64,000 bases of DNA, taken from positions 1 through 64,000 of the forward strand of contig NZ_JAPJIV010000011.1 of assembly GCF_026241895.1 (NCBI RefSeq). Direction: 5' to 3'. This DNA is from Pseudomonas sp. RIT-562 (GTDB taxonomy: Bacteria; Pseudomonadota; Gammaproteobacteria; Pseudomonadales; Pseudomonadaceae). The first letter of the stretch is position 1; every line of letters starts with the position of its first letter. The notes beneath the pieces were generated by a model, which was not told the origin of the DNA, did no database searches, and saw nothing but the letters and a program-made list of their open reading frames with translations. Shown one piece after another: positions 55,778 through 64,000 of the stretch. The position numbers were made by a program, and so were the translations under genes.

Positions 55778-56068
55778 ATGACGAAATGGCTGCTAGCTGC
55801 CGGTGTCTTGATGCCGCTTTACAGCGCTCAGGCTACACAGGATCCGGAAGCTGTGTACAACCGTGTTTGTGGTGCCTGTCATTCCGGCCAACTACCCATG
55901 GCGCCCAGAAAGGGCGATCAGGAAGCTTGGACGCCGAGGTTGGCGAAAGGTATGGAGACGCTGGTGCAACACGTGACCCAGGGTTTCAAGGCGATGCCGC
56001 CGCGTGGTTTGTGCATGGACTGCAGTGCCGAGGATTACCAAGCCATCATCCACTGGATGAGCGAGTGA
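55778..56068 (+). CDS. Cytochrome c5-like protein
   Basis: A 96-residue monoheme cytochrome with a signal peptide (cleavage near QA-TQ) and heme site CGACH (residues 31-35). A C-terminal Cys pair (CMDCS) is typical of the c5 type, and the axial Met is in KAMPPRG. Periplasmic electron carrier. It lies 46 bases before the cytochrome c4 gene, likely one unit. Confidence 0.9.
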   Translation: MTKWLLAAGVLMPLYSAQATQDPEAVYNRVCGACHSGQLPMAPRKGDQEAWTPRLAKGMETLVQHVTQGFKAMPPRGLCMDCSAEDYQAIIHWMSE

Positions 56069-56114
56069 TCCCGGCCCATAACTCTTTAACCCTTAGCCGT
56101 AGTTGGATTAGCTG

Positions 56115-56726
56115 ATGAACAAATTGATCGTGAGTCTGCTGTTGACCGTGGGGATCTCCGGCATTGCCCATGCTGCAGGTGATGCGACTGCTGGTCAGGC
56201 GAAAGCCGCAGTATGTGGCGCCTGTCATGGCCCGGATGGCAACAGCATGGCGCCTAACTTTCCGAAACTGGCAGGCCAGGGCGAACGTTATCTGAACAAG
56301 CAGTTGCACGACATCAAGTCCGGCAAGCGTGTCGTACTGGAAATGACCGGCCTGCTGACCAACCTGAGTGATCAGGACCTGGCTGATATCTCCGCCTACT
56401 TCGCCAGCCAGAAAGGCAGCGTTGGCGCCGCCGACCCGAAAGTCGTGTCTCGCGGTGAAGCCTTGTTCCGTGGTGGGGACCTGGCCAAGGGCCTGCCAGC
56501 CTGCACCGGCTGCCACGCACCCAACGGCGCGGGCAACGCAGCCGCCGGCTTCCCGCACCTGGGTGGCCAGCACGCTCAATACATCGCCAAGCAACTGACT
56601 GACTTCCGCAAGGAAGAAGGCGGACGCAGCAATGACGGCGACACCAAGACCATGCAGACCATTGCCAAGCGCCTGAGCGACGAAGATATCGCCGCGGTGT
56701 CCAGCTACATTCAGGGCCTGCACTAA
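56115..56726 (+). CDS. Diheme cytochrome c4
   Basis: A 203-residue periplasmic protein: signal peptide (GIAHA), then two heme domains with CGACH (34-38) and CTGCH (130-134). The two halves resemble each other, as in all c4 cytochromes. It may donate electrons to terminal oxidases. ATG at 56115. Confidence 0.93.
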   Translation: MNKLIVSLLLTVGISGIAHAAGDATAGQAKAAVCGACHGPDGNSMAPNFPKLAGQGERYLNKQLHDIKSGKRVVLEMTGLLTNLSDQDLADISAYFASQKGSVGAADPKVVSRGEALFRGGDLAKGLPACTGCHAPNGAGNAAAGFPHLGGQHAQYIAKQLTDFRKEEGGRSNDGDTKTMQTIAKRLSDEDIAAVSSYIQGLH

Positions 56727-56803
56727 GTCGACCGATAGAGCGTCAAGCGGGACGGACATCGCCTGCAATGTTAACGCTCTATTAATCCGTCGCAGCGAGT
56801 ATA

Positions 56804-56832
56804 AAAAGGGTGGCTCTGGCCGCCCTTTTTTG
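56804..56832 (+). terminator. Terminator after cytochrome c4
   Basis: AAAAAGGGTG pairs with CGCCCTTTTT (one G-T pair), followed by a T run. About 80 bases past the c4 stop codon. Confidence 0.75.
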
Positions 56833-56925
56833 TGGCCGCTGCCGTTACACTACAGAACTCAAGCCCGCCAGGACCTGTCTTAATACAGGTCGCGCGAGGC
56901 GACCAAAATTGTCCAGGAGTAAAGC

Positions 56926-57567
56926 ATGCGTAATCTGATCATCAGCGCCGCCTTCGCCGCTGCCAGCCTGTTCGGCATGACTGCCCAGGCAGCCGAAGCA
57001 CCTGCCGCACCCTACGTCGAACTGACCAGCGCTGTTCCGGTGGCTGTACCTGGCAAGATCGAAGTGGTGGAGCTGTTCTGGTATGGCTGCCCGCATTGCT
57101 ACTCGTTCGAGCCGGTGATCAATCCATGGGTTGAGAAGCTGCCTTCCGACGTGAATTTCGTGCGCATCCCGGCCATGTTCGGCGGCCCATGGGATGCCCA
57201 CGGCCAGATGTTCCTGACCCTGGAAGCCATGGGTGTAGAGCACAAAGTTCATGCGGCCGTTTTCGAAGCCATCCAGAAACAACACAAAAAACTGCTCACG
57301 CCTGAAGAAATGGCAGAATCCCTCGCCACCCAAGGCGTCGACAAGGACAAGTTCCTGGCCACTTTCAACTCCTTCGCCATCAAGGGCAGAGTCGTCCAGG
57401 CTAAAGAGCTGGCCAAGAAGTATGAAATCACCGGCGTTCCAACCATGATCGTCAATGGCAAGTACCGCTTTGACATCGGTTCTGCTGGCGGCGCCGAGCA
57501 AGCCCTGCAACTGGCCGATAAACTGGTCGATCAAGAGCGAGCGGCTAACAAGGCTGCTGCCAACTAA
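56926..57567 (+). CDS. dsbA: Thiol:disulfide interchange protein DsbA
   Basis: A 213-residue periplasmic oxidase with a signal peptide (cleavage near MTAQA) and the CPHC active site (residues 55-58) in a thioredoxin fold; cis-Pro region is GVPTMIVNGKY. It puts disulfide bonds into exported proteins. AGGAG ahead of the ATG. The next gene starts 15 bases later. Confidence 0.95.
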   Translation: MRNLIISAAFAAASLFGMTAQAAEAPAAPYVELTSAVPVAVPGKIEVVELFWYGCPHCYSFEPVINPWVEKLPSDVNFVRIPAMFGGPWDAHGQMFLTLEAMGVEHKVHAAVFEAIQKQHKKLLTPEEMAESLATQGVDKDKFLATFNSFAIKGRVVQAKELAKKYEITGVPTMIVNGKYRFDIGSAGGAEQALQLADKLVDQERAANKAAAN

Positions 57568-57581
57568 GCGCGGGGCCTGCC

Positions 57582-58445
57582 ATGCGCCGCTGGGGAACTG
57601 AAAGGGTTGTTGGCCTGCATGATCCGCGGGTCAACGAACATCATCTGGAATCGACCGGCTTGCCCGCTGACAGCCGTCTGCGGCTACTCAGTTTTAATAT
57701 CCAGGTGGGCATCAGTACCGAGCGCTATCGGCATTACCTGACCCGGGGCTGGCAACATCTGCTGCCCCATACCGGTCGCGCCACCAATCTGCAGAAGATC
57801 GGTGACCTGCTGGGCGACTTCGATCTGGTCGCCCTGCAGGAAGCCGATGGTGGCAGCATCCGCTCGGGCTACGTCAACCAGGTCGAACACCTGGCGCAGC
57901 TCGGGGCCTTCCCCTACTGGTACCAACAACTCAATCGTAATCTCGGGCGCCTCGGCCAGCACAGTAATGGTGTGCTCAGCCGCCTGCGCCCCTGGGCGAT
58001 TGAAGATCATCCGCTGCCGGGGCCCAAGGGTCGCGGAGCTATCCTGGTGCGTTTCGGCGAAGGTCCGGAAGCCCTCGTCGTAGTAATGATGCACCTGGCG
58101 CTCGGGGCACGTGTGCGCAGCCTGCAATTGGCCTACATCCGCGAACTGATCGGCGGTTACAAGCACCAGGTGTTGATGGGCGACATGAACACCCACGCCA
58201 GTGACTTGCTGCAGAACTCGCCGCTGCGTGATCTCGGCCTGCTGGCACCACAGCTGGAAGCAACCTTCCCCAGCTGGCGTCCACAACGCTGCCTGGACCA
58301 CATTCTGCTGAGCCCGACCCTGACCCTCGAAAAGGTCGAGGTGCTGGCGCAACCCATTTCCGATCACCTGCCGGTCGCGGTAGAAATTCGTCTGCCGGGT
58401 TCGCTCACGGCAGATGCATTCCCCGCGTTGAGTCCTGCCCTCTAG
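57582..58445 (+). CDS. Endonuclease/exonuclease/phosphatase-family protein
   Basis: A 287-residue EEP-fold hydrolase. Visible are LLSFNIQVG (metal site Asn), LVALQEADGG (catalytic Glu), GDMNTHASD (Asp/Asn pair) and SDHLPVAVEI (terminal Asp-His). Its substrate could be DNA, a phospholipid head group or an inositol phosphate; no signal peptide is seen. It lies between dsbA and the diguanylate cyclase, 12 bases before the latter, as PA5488 does. Confidence 0.87.
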   Translation: MRRWGTERVVGLHDPRVNEHHLESTGLPADSRLRLLSFNIQVGISTERYRHYLTRGWQHLLPHTGRATNLQKIGDLLGDFDLVALQEADGGSIRSGYVNQVEHLAQLGAFPYWYQQLNRNLGRLGQHSNGVLSRLRPWAIEDHPLPGPKGRGAILVRFGEGPEALVVVMMHLALGARVRSLQLAYIRELIGGYKHQVLMGDMNTHASDLLQNSPLRDLGLLAPQLEATFPSWRPQRCLDHILLSPTLTLEKVEVLAQPISDHLPVAVEIRLPGSLTADAFPALSPAL

Positions 58446-58457
58446 CGGATCCCCTGA

Positions 58458-60344
58458 ATGAGCGACGAAGCACAGCGCTGGAAAGAGAAATACCTGCAAA
58501 GCATCGAACATCAGGAAAAACTCGAACGTCGCTGGGACGCCAGGCTCGACCTGCTGCGCCGTGGGCTGGTACGCAGCACGCTGGCTGCCGAGGGCACCGA
58601 TCGCACTGTCGACGAATGCATGAAGGAAATGCGCGATGTGGTGCGAACCGATGATATGGACGCAGGCCTGGCCGCGCTGTTGCCGCGCCTGGAAAAAGCA
58701 GTACTTGATTCCGAGCAGCGTCGTGAAACCCGGGTCAACCAGACCAGCGCCGCGCTGACGGCCCTGGTCGCCCAGTTGCAGACGCTGCCACTGCCGAAAG
58801 AAGTGAGCCGCCCGCTCAAGCAATTTGCCAAGCAACTGGATGCCCGGGTTGGCCAGGCACGCGAGATGCCGCTGTTGCTCAGTGAATTGAGCGGGCTGCA
58901 GGGCAAAGCGCTGAGCCGCCTGGAGAACCCCGAAGAACCGGGCCGACCAGGCTTGCTGCAGCGCCTGTTTGGCAACCGTGAAGCCGATGAAACTGCGCCC
59001 ACTGCGGTGCCGGTTGCGCAACCTCCCGCACCGGAGGTGCAGGCACCTGCTTGCGCGCAAATCCCTGAACCACCTGCTGCCACAGAGCAGCAAGCCCCGG
59101 CGGCTGTTGCACCAGCGGAATTACCAGAAGAACCCAGGCAACCTGAGCAGCCCATCGAAGCTACCCCGCAAGCCAGTGCCGAACCGCCCGCCGTCGAAGA
59201 ACTGCCGACTGCTCCCGTTACACTCGAGGCCCCCGTCGCCGAGGCGGAACACCCCGAGCAGGACATCCTCTACGCGCTTCCAGACTCCCCGGAGCCCACC
59301 TACAGCTCGGTCGCCAGGCATATCGAAGACACGCTACTGGGCCTGCTTGACGACCTGACACTGCCCGAGCGCCATCGCCCGCAAGCTGAAGCCATGCGCC
59401 TGCGCCTGCAAAATGGCCTGAACTGGTACGAGCTGATCCCGATCCTGGATGACCTGGCCACCTTGATGCTGGCAATCACCGGTAGCGGCCAGCATGAATT
59501 CGAAACCTATCTACAGCAGCTCAACGAGCGCCTGGAGGCATTCCAGAGCAACTTGCGGGCTGCCAGCGATGGCCATGCCGACAATCGATCTGCCGCGCGC
59601 GAGATGGACTCGCAAATCCGTGAACAGGTCGATGGCCTGCAGAGCAGCATGCAGGACGCCGCGGACCTGGGTGGTCTCAAGCATGCCCTGGAAAACCATC
59701 TGGAAGGCTTGCTGGGTACCCTGGACCATTTCCAGAAGCAGCGCGACGAGCGTGAACAGGAGGTGGCGGCTCGCCTGCAAGGCTTGGCCGACCGGGTGGC
59801 TCATATGGAGCACGAAGCTCTGGGCTTTCGCGAACACCTTGAAGAACAGCGCCAGAAGGCCCTGATCGACCCGCTGACTGGCCTGCCCAACCGCGCCGCG
59901 TGGAACGAGCGCCTGGATCATGAAGTCAGCCAATGGCAGCAACAGGGCGACAGCCTGTTACTGGCCATGCTAGACCTCGACCACTTCAAACGGATCAATG
60001 ACAACTACGGCCACCTGGCTGGCGACAAAGTCTTGAAAATCATTGCAACCGTGCTGCGCAAGCGCTTGCGCAGCGCGGACTTCATTGCCCGGTTTGGTGG
60101 CGAGGAATTTGTCCTGCTGATGCCCGCGACCTCACCGGCGACGGGTGCGAGCCTTCTGGAAAAATTGCGCGCAGCCATTGAAGCCTGCCCTTTTCACTTC
60201 AAGGGCGAACCGGTGACAGTGACACTTTCCGTGGGTCTCAGCGCCTTCAGACCAGGCGAACACAGTGACTCCGTGCTGAAAAGAGCCGATCAGGCGCTCT
60301 ATCGGGCGAAACACGCAGGACGAAATCGCATCGAATTGGGCTGA
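58458..60344 (+). CDS. Diguanylate cyclase (GGDEF protein, DgcH-like)
   Basis: A 628-residue cytoplasmic protein with a C-terminal GGDEF domain. The active site is GGEEF (547-551), and the RSAD inhibitory site (RxxD) lies five residues before it. The N-terminal about 165 residues are helical, residues about 175-285 are a Pro/Ala/Glu-rich linker, and residues about 285-455 are helical, with coiled-coil stretches before the cyclase (EHEALGFREHLEEQ). It makes cyclic di-GMP, with feedback inhibition expected. In P. aeruginosa the matching gene, PA5487, is DgcH. Confidence 0.9.
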   Translation: MSDEAQRWKEKYLQSIEHQEKLERRWDARLDLLRRGLVRSTLAAEGTDRTVDECMKEMRDVVRTDDMDAGLAALLPRLEKAVLDSEQRRETRVNQTSAALTALVAQLQTLPLPKEVSRPLKQFAKQLDARVGQAREMPLLLSELSGLQGKALSRLENPEEPGRPGLLQRLFGNREADETAPTAVPVAQPPAPEVQAPACAQIPEPPAATEQQAPAAVAPAELPEEPRQPEQPIEATPQASAEPPAVEELPTAPVTLEAPVAEAEHPEQDILYALPDSPEPTYSSVARHIEDTLLGLLDDLTLPERHRPQAEAMRLRLQNGLNWYELIPILDDLATLMLAITGSGQHEFETYLQQLNERLEAFQSNLRAASDGHADNRSAAREMDSQIREQVDGLQSSMQDAADLGGLKHALENHLEGLLGTLDHFQKQRDEREQEVAARLQGLADRVAHMEHEALGFREHLEEQRQKALIDPLTGLPNRAAWNERLDHEVSQWQQQGDSLLLAMLDLDHFKRINDNYGHLAGDKVLKIIATVLRKRLRSADFIARFGGEEFVLLMPATSPATGASLLEKLRAAIEACPFHFKGEPVTVTLSVGLSAFRPGEHSDSVLKRADQALYRAKHAGRNRIELG

Positions 60345-60446
60345 GGGCAATTGTTCCATTTTGTTTAAATTGCCGCTTTGGCCCTCGACCCTCTCGGCAT
60401 TACGTTACACTGTTGCATTATCATCTTACGTGTACTGCCACCCGCC

Positions 60447-61226
60447 ATGAAATTTTTCGCCCTCATCGTGTCGCTCATTGTGTTGGCAGGTTGCGCCAGT
60501 GGTCCGCGCATCGACACCAGTCATCCATCAGCCAACCACGATAGCCGTATCCAGTTCGTGGTCGTGCACTACACCTCGGCATCGCTGGAACGCTCCCTGC
60601 AACTGCTGACCCACGGCGAAGTGAGCAGTCATTACCTGATCGGCGACGACAACAAGGCGACCATCTTCAAGTTGATGGATGAGAGCCTGCGCGCCTGGCA
60701 CGCCGGCGAGAGCGAATGGCAAACCCGCACCTGGCTGAACTCCAGCTCCATCGGCATTGAAATCGTCAATCCGGGCTTCAAGGACACTCCGACCGGCCGC
60801 CTCTGGTACCCCTACAGCGACGCGCAAATCGAGTCCCTGGTGTTCCTGCTCAAGGACATCAGCAAACGCTACGGCATCAGCCCCCACAACATCATCGGCC
60901 ACAGTGACATTGCCCCGGGACGCAAACTGGATCCCGGCCCGCTGTTTCCGTGGAAGCGCCTGGCGGAACAAGGCTTGGGCGTATGGCCAAACGAGCAAGC
61001 CGTCGCGCGCCAGCAAGCGCAGTTCAATGTGCAGCTGCCGAGCATCAGCTGGTTCCAGGGGCAACTCGCGCGCGCGGGTTACGCCACGCCACAGACCGGT
61101 GAACTCGACGTGTCGACTCGTCACGTGCTATCGGCTTTCCAGATGCATTTCCGGCCCACCCGTTTCGACGGGACGCCGGATGCGCAAACTGCGGCGCTGT
61201 TACAAGTCTTGAATCAGACAAAATAA
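60447..61226 (+). CDS. ampDh2: N-acetylmuramoyl-L-alanine amidase lipoprotein (AmpDh2)
   Basis: A 259-residue Ami_2-type amidase with a lipoprotein signal (lipobox LAGC, Cys16). Zinc-site parts are VVHYTSASLERSLQLL (His41), IGIEIVNPG and GHSDIAPGRKLDPG. The C-terminal region about 180-255 looks like a peptidoglycan-binding fold. In P. aeruginosa AmpDh2 is a periplasmic/outer-membrane homologue of cytoplasmic AmpD and affects beta-lactamase control. Start ATG at 60447. Confidence 0.92.
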   Translation: MKFFALIVSLIVLAGCASGPRIDTSHPSANHDSRIQFVVVHYTSASLERSLQLLTHGEVSSHYLIGDDNKATIFKLMDESLRAWHAGESEWQTRTWLNSSSIGIEIVNPGFKDTPTGRLWYPYSDAQIESLVFLLKDISKRYGISPHNIIGHSDIAPGRKLDPGPLFPWKRLAEQGLGVWPNEQAVARQQAQFNVQLPSISWFQGQLARAGYATPQTGELDVSTRHVLSAFQMHFRPTRFDGTPDAQTAALLQVLNQTK

Positions 61227-61302
61227 TGACGCCCGCCCGACGGTCGGGCGTTTACTTCAACCAGCAGCTATAACTCATTGGTAATTCTTAGGATGTTACC
61301 GG

Positions 61303-62916
61303 ATGACTGCTGCTCGAGAGACACTACGTAGCTGGTTCTATCGCCCATGGTTTCTGGCGATGCTGGCGGCTGTCTTCAGTGCCTCGTTGTTGCTCACAGG
61401 CAGTTTGTTCGTTGCGGTCCACCATATTGATAAAAGCGAAAGCGCAGAAATGAATGCCCAGGGCGAGCGCTTCCTTGCGCGCCTGGAGCAGCTGTTCGGG
61501 CAATTGCGAGAAAGCCTCGACGACCTTGAAGCCCAGCCCTTGCGCACCTGTGACGATGAAATGATCGCCACCTTGCAGCAGGTCACTTTCAACTATCGCT
61601 TCGTGTATGAAGCCGCCTACATGGACTCCTCGCGGATCTGCTCCAACCGCCCTCGCCAGGAAGGCCTGTCAATGAGCCGCCCACCTGATATCAAGGGCCC
61701 CACCTACAGTTATTGGCTGAACACCACCACCGAACCGGACGAGAACCGCGCGGCGCTGATGTTGGGGCGCGGCAATTTTCGGGTGGCGACATCGCGTGGC
61801 CATCTGACCGATATGGTCGACCTGTCGCCAGGCAGCAGCCTGCTCGTTGTCCTCGACCATGGCAAACGGGCGATTCCGGTCCTTGGGGCGGAGCAGGCAT
61901 GGCCGCCACTGGAAGTCTGGTCGCCTAAAAGCCGCGATGCGTTGCAGATCACTCAGACTCACCTGATCTACCGCATGCCCACCAACAATCCGGCCTATCA
62001 ATTGGTGCTGATATCGCCGCGCACCGGCATTCACGTGCCGCCGGTATGGTGGTGGCTGGTGCCGGCCAGCCTGGTGCTGGGTGGGTTTGTCGGATTCCTG
62101 GTGTTCCTGCTGGTGCGTCAGCGCCAGTCAATGGACGCCGAGCTCAGCGGTGCCATCCGTCGGGGCGAGCTGCAGGTCTTGTATCAACCCATCTTCGACC
62201 TCGACAGCCGCAACTGTGTCGGCGCCGAAGCGTTGCTGCGATGGCGTCGACCGGATGGCACGCTGACCAGCCCGGATCTGTTCATCCCCATGGCCGAGAA
62301 TACCGGCCAGATCCGCCAGATGACCGACTTTGTCCTCCAGCGACTGCTGGAGCAACTGGGGCAACTGCTGCGAGCCAACCCCCAGCTTTACATCTCAGTC
62401 AATCTCGCCGCGTGCGATGTCATGGTGCCGCGAGTCGGCCAGGTGATGGCCCGCTTGCTGACCCTGCATCGGGTTGCAGCGAAACAAATTGCGTTTGAGG
62501 TGACCGAGCGCGGATTGATCGATGTGGTCGTCGCCCGGGAGAACCTGCAAGCGTTGCGCGACGTCGGGCATCAGGTACTGATTGACGATTTCGGCACTGG
62601 CTATTGCAGCCTCGCCTACCTGCAAACGCTGCCGGTGGACTGCCTGAAGATCGACAAGGCGTTTATCGATGCCCTGGGACATGACGCTGCCAGCAGCGGT
62701 GTGGCACCGCACATCATTCACATGGCGCAGGCCCTGCAACTGAAGGTAATCGCTGAAGGCATCGAGCATGAAGCCCAGGCCGCGTTCCTCAGCAGCGAAG
62801 GCGTGAAGTTCGGCCAGGGTTGGCTGTTCGCTCATGCATTGAGCGCGGTGCAATTCATCGAACTGATCACTCGCGGGCGCAGGCTGGCAGGCCGACGCCT
62901 GGACGACGAAGCCTGA
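61303..62916 (+). CDS. Membrane EAL phosphodiesterase with CSS-type sensor region
   Basis: A 537-residue protein: membrane helix (about 14-40), periplasmic region (about 41-243) with a CSNRP motif typical of CSS-domain sensors, second helix (about 247-270), then an EAL domain. The key residues are in place: Glu309 (EALLRW), Asn in ISVNLAACDV, Glu in FEVTERGL, Asp428-Asp429 (DDFGTG), Lys in CLKIDKAF and Glu in VIAEGIEHE. It should break down cyclic di-GMP. The CSS periplasmic domain often senses redox state through its cysteines. Divergent from nothing; it precedes the convergent kinB. Confidence 0.9.
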   Translation: MTAARETLRSWFYRPWFLAMLAAVFSASLLLTGSLFVAVHHIDKSESAEMNAQGERFLARLEQLFGQLRESLDDLEAQPLRTCDDEMIATLQQVTFNYRFVYEAAYMDSSRICSNRPRQEGLSMSRPPDIKGPTYSYWLNTTTEPDENRAALMLGRGNFRVATSRGHLTDMVDLSPGSSLLVVLDHGKRAIPVLGAEQAWPPLEVWSPKSRDALQITQTHLIYRMPTNNPAYQLVLISPRTGIHVPPVWWWLVPASLVLGGFVGFLVFLLVRQRQSMDAELSGAIRRGELQVLYQPIFDLDSRNCVGAEALLRWRRPDGTLTSPDLFIPMAENTGQIRQMTDFVLQRLLEQLGQLLRANPQLYISVNLAACDVMVPRVGQVMARLLTLHRVAAKQIAFEVTERGLIDVVVARENLQALRDVGHQVLIDDFGTGYCSLAYLQTLPVDCLKIDKAFIDALGHDAASSGVAPHIIHMAQALQLKVIAEGIEHEAQAAFLSSEGVKFGQGWLFAHALSAVQFIELITRGRRLAGRRLDDEA

Positions 62917-62923
62917 GACCGCC

Positions 62924-64000
62924 TCAGACTGCCAGGGCCATGTAGAACTGCGTGCCCTGCCCCGGTCGCGAGTAAACCCCCATTCGCCCACCATGCAGTT
63001 GCACGATTTCCTTGCACAGCGCCAGGCCCAGGCCCGCACCGCCTTTCTTGCGACCCACCTGCACGAAAGGTTCGAAAATCCGCCCTTGCTGGCCGTAGGC
63101 AATTCCCTCGCCATTGTCCTCGACGCTGATGATCACCCGCTCCCCATGGCGTCTGGCCTGCAGGCGAATCTGCCCGCCCGGGGAGGTATGGCGCAGCGCG
63201 TTGTCGATGAGGTTGTCCAGGACGCGGTCCAGCTGCGCCTGGTCGGCTTGCAGCCGGGGCAGCGGGTCCTGCACTTCCACCACCAGATCGATGTCGCTGG
63301 CCAGTGCGGCCCCGGAGAAACGAACCCGGGCTTGTTCCAGCAATTCTTCGATAGAGCATGGCGCCAACGTGAGTTTCTGCAGGCCGTTCTGGTAACGGGA
63401 GAAATTCAGCAGGTCGTTGATCAACTGCATCAGTCGCTGCATTTCTTCGTTTACGGTATCCAGCAGATCGGCTTCGCGAGAATCCTCGGGGAACTTGGCT
63501 CTTTCCCTGAACAAGCCGAACGCCATGTGCATGCCAGTGACCGGTGTCCGCAACTCATGGGAGGCCCGCAGGACGAATTCGCTGCGCACCCGTTCAAAAG
63601 CGCGCTGTTCGGTTACGTCGTGCAACACCATCACCGCGCCGAGGATATGCCCCTGGGTATGGCTGACAGGCGTCAGGCTGTAGGTGAGCAACCTCGACTC
63701 GCCGTCGACTTCGATGCTCAGGTCTTCCGGGGCGCGCTCGAGGGTACCACCGCGCAATACCAGCTGCAGTTGCCCATCAAGCTCCGGACGCTCAAGGGCT
63801 GAACCCAAGCCCTGCCCCAGACGATCAGAGTCCCAACCCAGCTGCCGCTGAGCCACCGGGTTCAAATGCTCAAGGTGTCCTTCGCGGTCGATCATCAACA
63901 AGCCGTCGTCAATGCTGTCGAGCACCGCCTGCAGGCGCTGTTGGCCGGCAAGCAGTTCGTCAACGTTGGTCGCCTGATGCTCGCGCAGGGCTTCAGCCAT
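62924..64000 (-). CDS. kinB: Alginate sensor histidine kinase KinB (partial)
   Basis: The C-terminal 358 residues of a membrane sensor kinase; the 5' part lies outside the window. Visible are a PAS-like region (QRLQAVLDSIDDGLLMID), the H box RASHELRTPVTG (His at 63559-63557), and the ATPase boxes (N box NALRHTSPGG, G box FVQVGRKKGGAGLGLALCKEIVQ). The C-terminal ATPase domain is complete. Position next to ampDh2, and in P. aeruginosa next to algB, supports kinB. The response regulator algB would be expected further right. KinB-AlgB controls alginate and virulence traits. Confidence 0.87.
   Translation of the reverse strand: MAEALREHQATNVDELLAGQQRLQAVLDSIDDGLLMIDREGHLEHLNPVAQRQLGWDSDRLGQGLGSALERPELDGQLQLVLRGGTLERAPEDLSIEVDGESRLLTYSLTPVSHTQGHILGAVMVLHDVTEQRAFERVRSEFVLRASHELRTPVTGMHMAFGLFRERAKFPEDSREADLLDTVNEEMQRLMQLINDLLNFSRYQNGLQKLTLAPCSIEELLEQARVRFSGAALASDIDLVVEVQDPLPRLQADQAQLDRVLDNLIDNALRHTSPGGQIRLQARRHGERVIISVEDNGEGIAYGQQGRIFEPFVQVGRKKGGAGLGLALCKEIVQLHGGRMGVYSRPGQGTQFYMALAV

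Overview
This 64 kb window is a piece of a Pseudomonas chromosome, most likely from the P. fluorescens group. The evidence is the high-GC coding style, the polA-ersA-yihA-cytochrome-dsbA-ampDh2-kinB order, the trpBA/trpI pair, a PA0069-type radical SAM gene with a LexA box, and many Pseudomonas-type REP palindromes. I see no rRNA, tRNA, CRISPR array, prophage or plasmid genes, and no dnaA or oriC. The only mobile-element remnant is a frameshifted RAYT (REP-associated transposase) between two REP pairs.

Left part (1-12.5 kb): glutarate/lysine catabolism (gcdG, gcdH and divergent gcdR), the three-gene proton-translocating transhydrogenase (pntAA-pntAB-pntB), and an acetyl-CoA hydrolase/CoA-transferase. 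Then comes a stretch of small genes of unknown role: a DUF1127 gene between two intergenic regions rich in GTAC-centred boxes, three tandem secreted DUF2388 genes, and a 653-residue exported protein with both an HExxH motif and an Lnb_N/DUF4105-like domain. The DUF2388/DUF4105 cluster is the best candidate for an undescribed system here.

Middle-left (12.5-32.4 kb): trpBA with trpI; small envelope and stress genes (DUF883, dodecin, two DUF1161, OsmC with an AlgU-like promoter, two paralogous lipoproteins); a lipoprotein of the putative aminopeptidase family; the RAYT remnant; a HAD phosphatase; gamma-carbonic anhydrase; oligopeptidase A with yheV and a second M3 peptidase; the SOS-type radical SAM gene; and a beta-carbonic anhydrase plus SulP transporter pair.

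Middle (32.8-41.4 kb): a complete aa3-type cytochrome c oxidase locus (coxB, coxA, ctaG, coxC, surf1, a small membrane protein, ctaA, ctaB, sco) behind a promoter with an RpoS-type -10. These genes supply the subunits, heme A synthesis and copper delivery for one enzyme.

Right part (41.5-64 kb): the methionine importer metNIQ; catalase katE; a PA5502-like lipoprotein; zinc uptake genes zur-znuCB and divergent znuA with a Zur-like box; thrB; polA, whose proofreading active site looks degenerate; the sRNA ersA; yihA; cytochromes c5 and c4; dsbA; an EEP-family hydrolase; a diguanylate cyclase; the amidase lipoprotein ampDh2; a membrane EAL protein; and the 3' part of the alginate sensor kinase kinB, cut by the window edge.

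Comparisons with P. aeruginosa PAO1 locus numbers, and all family names, are from memory. No database search was run. Start codons were chosen from ribosome-binding sites and family N-termini where several were possible.
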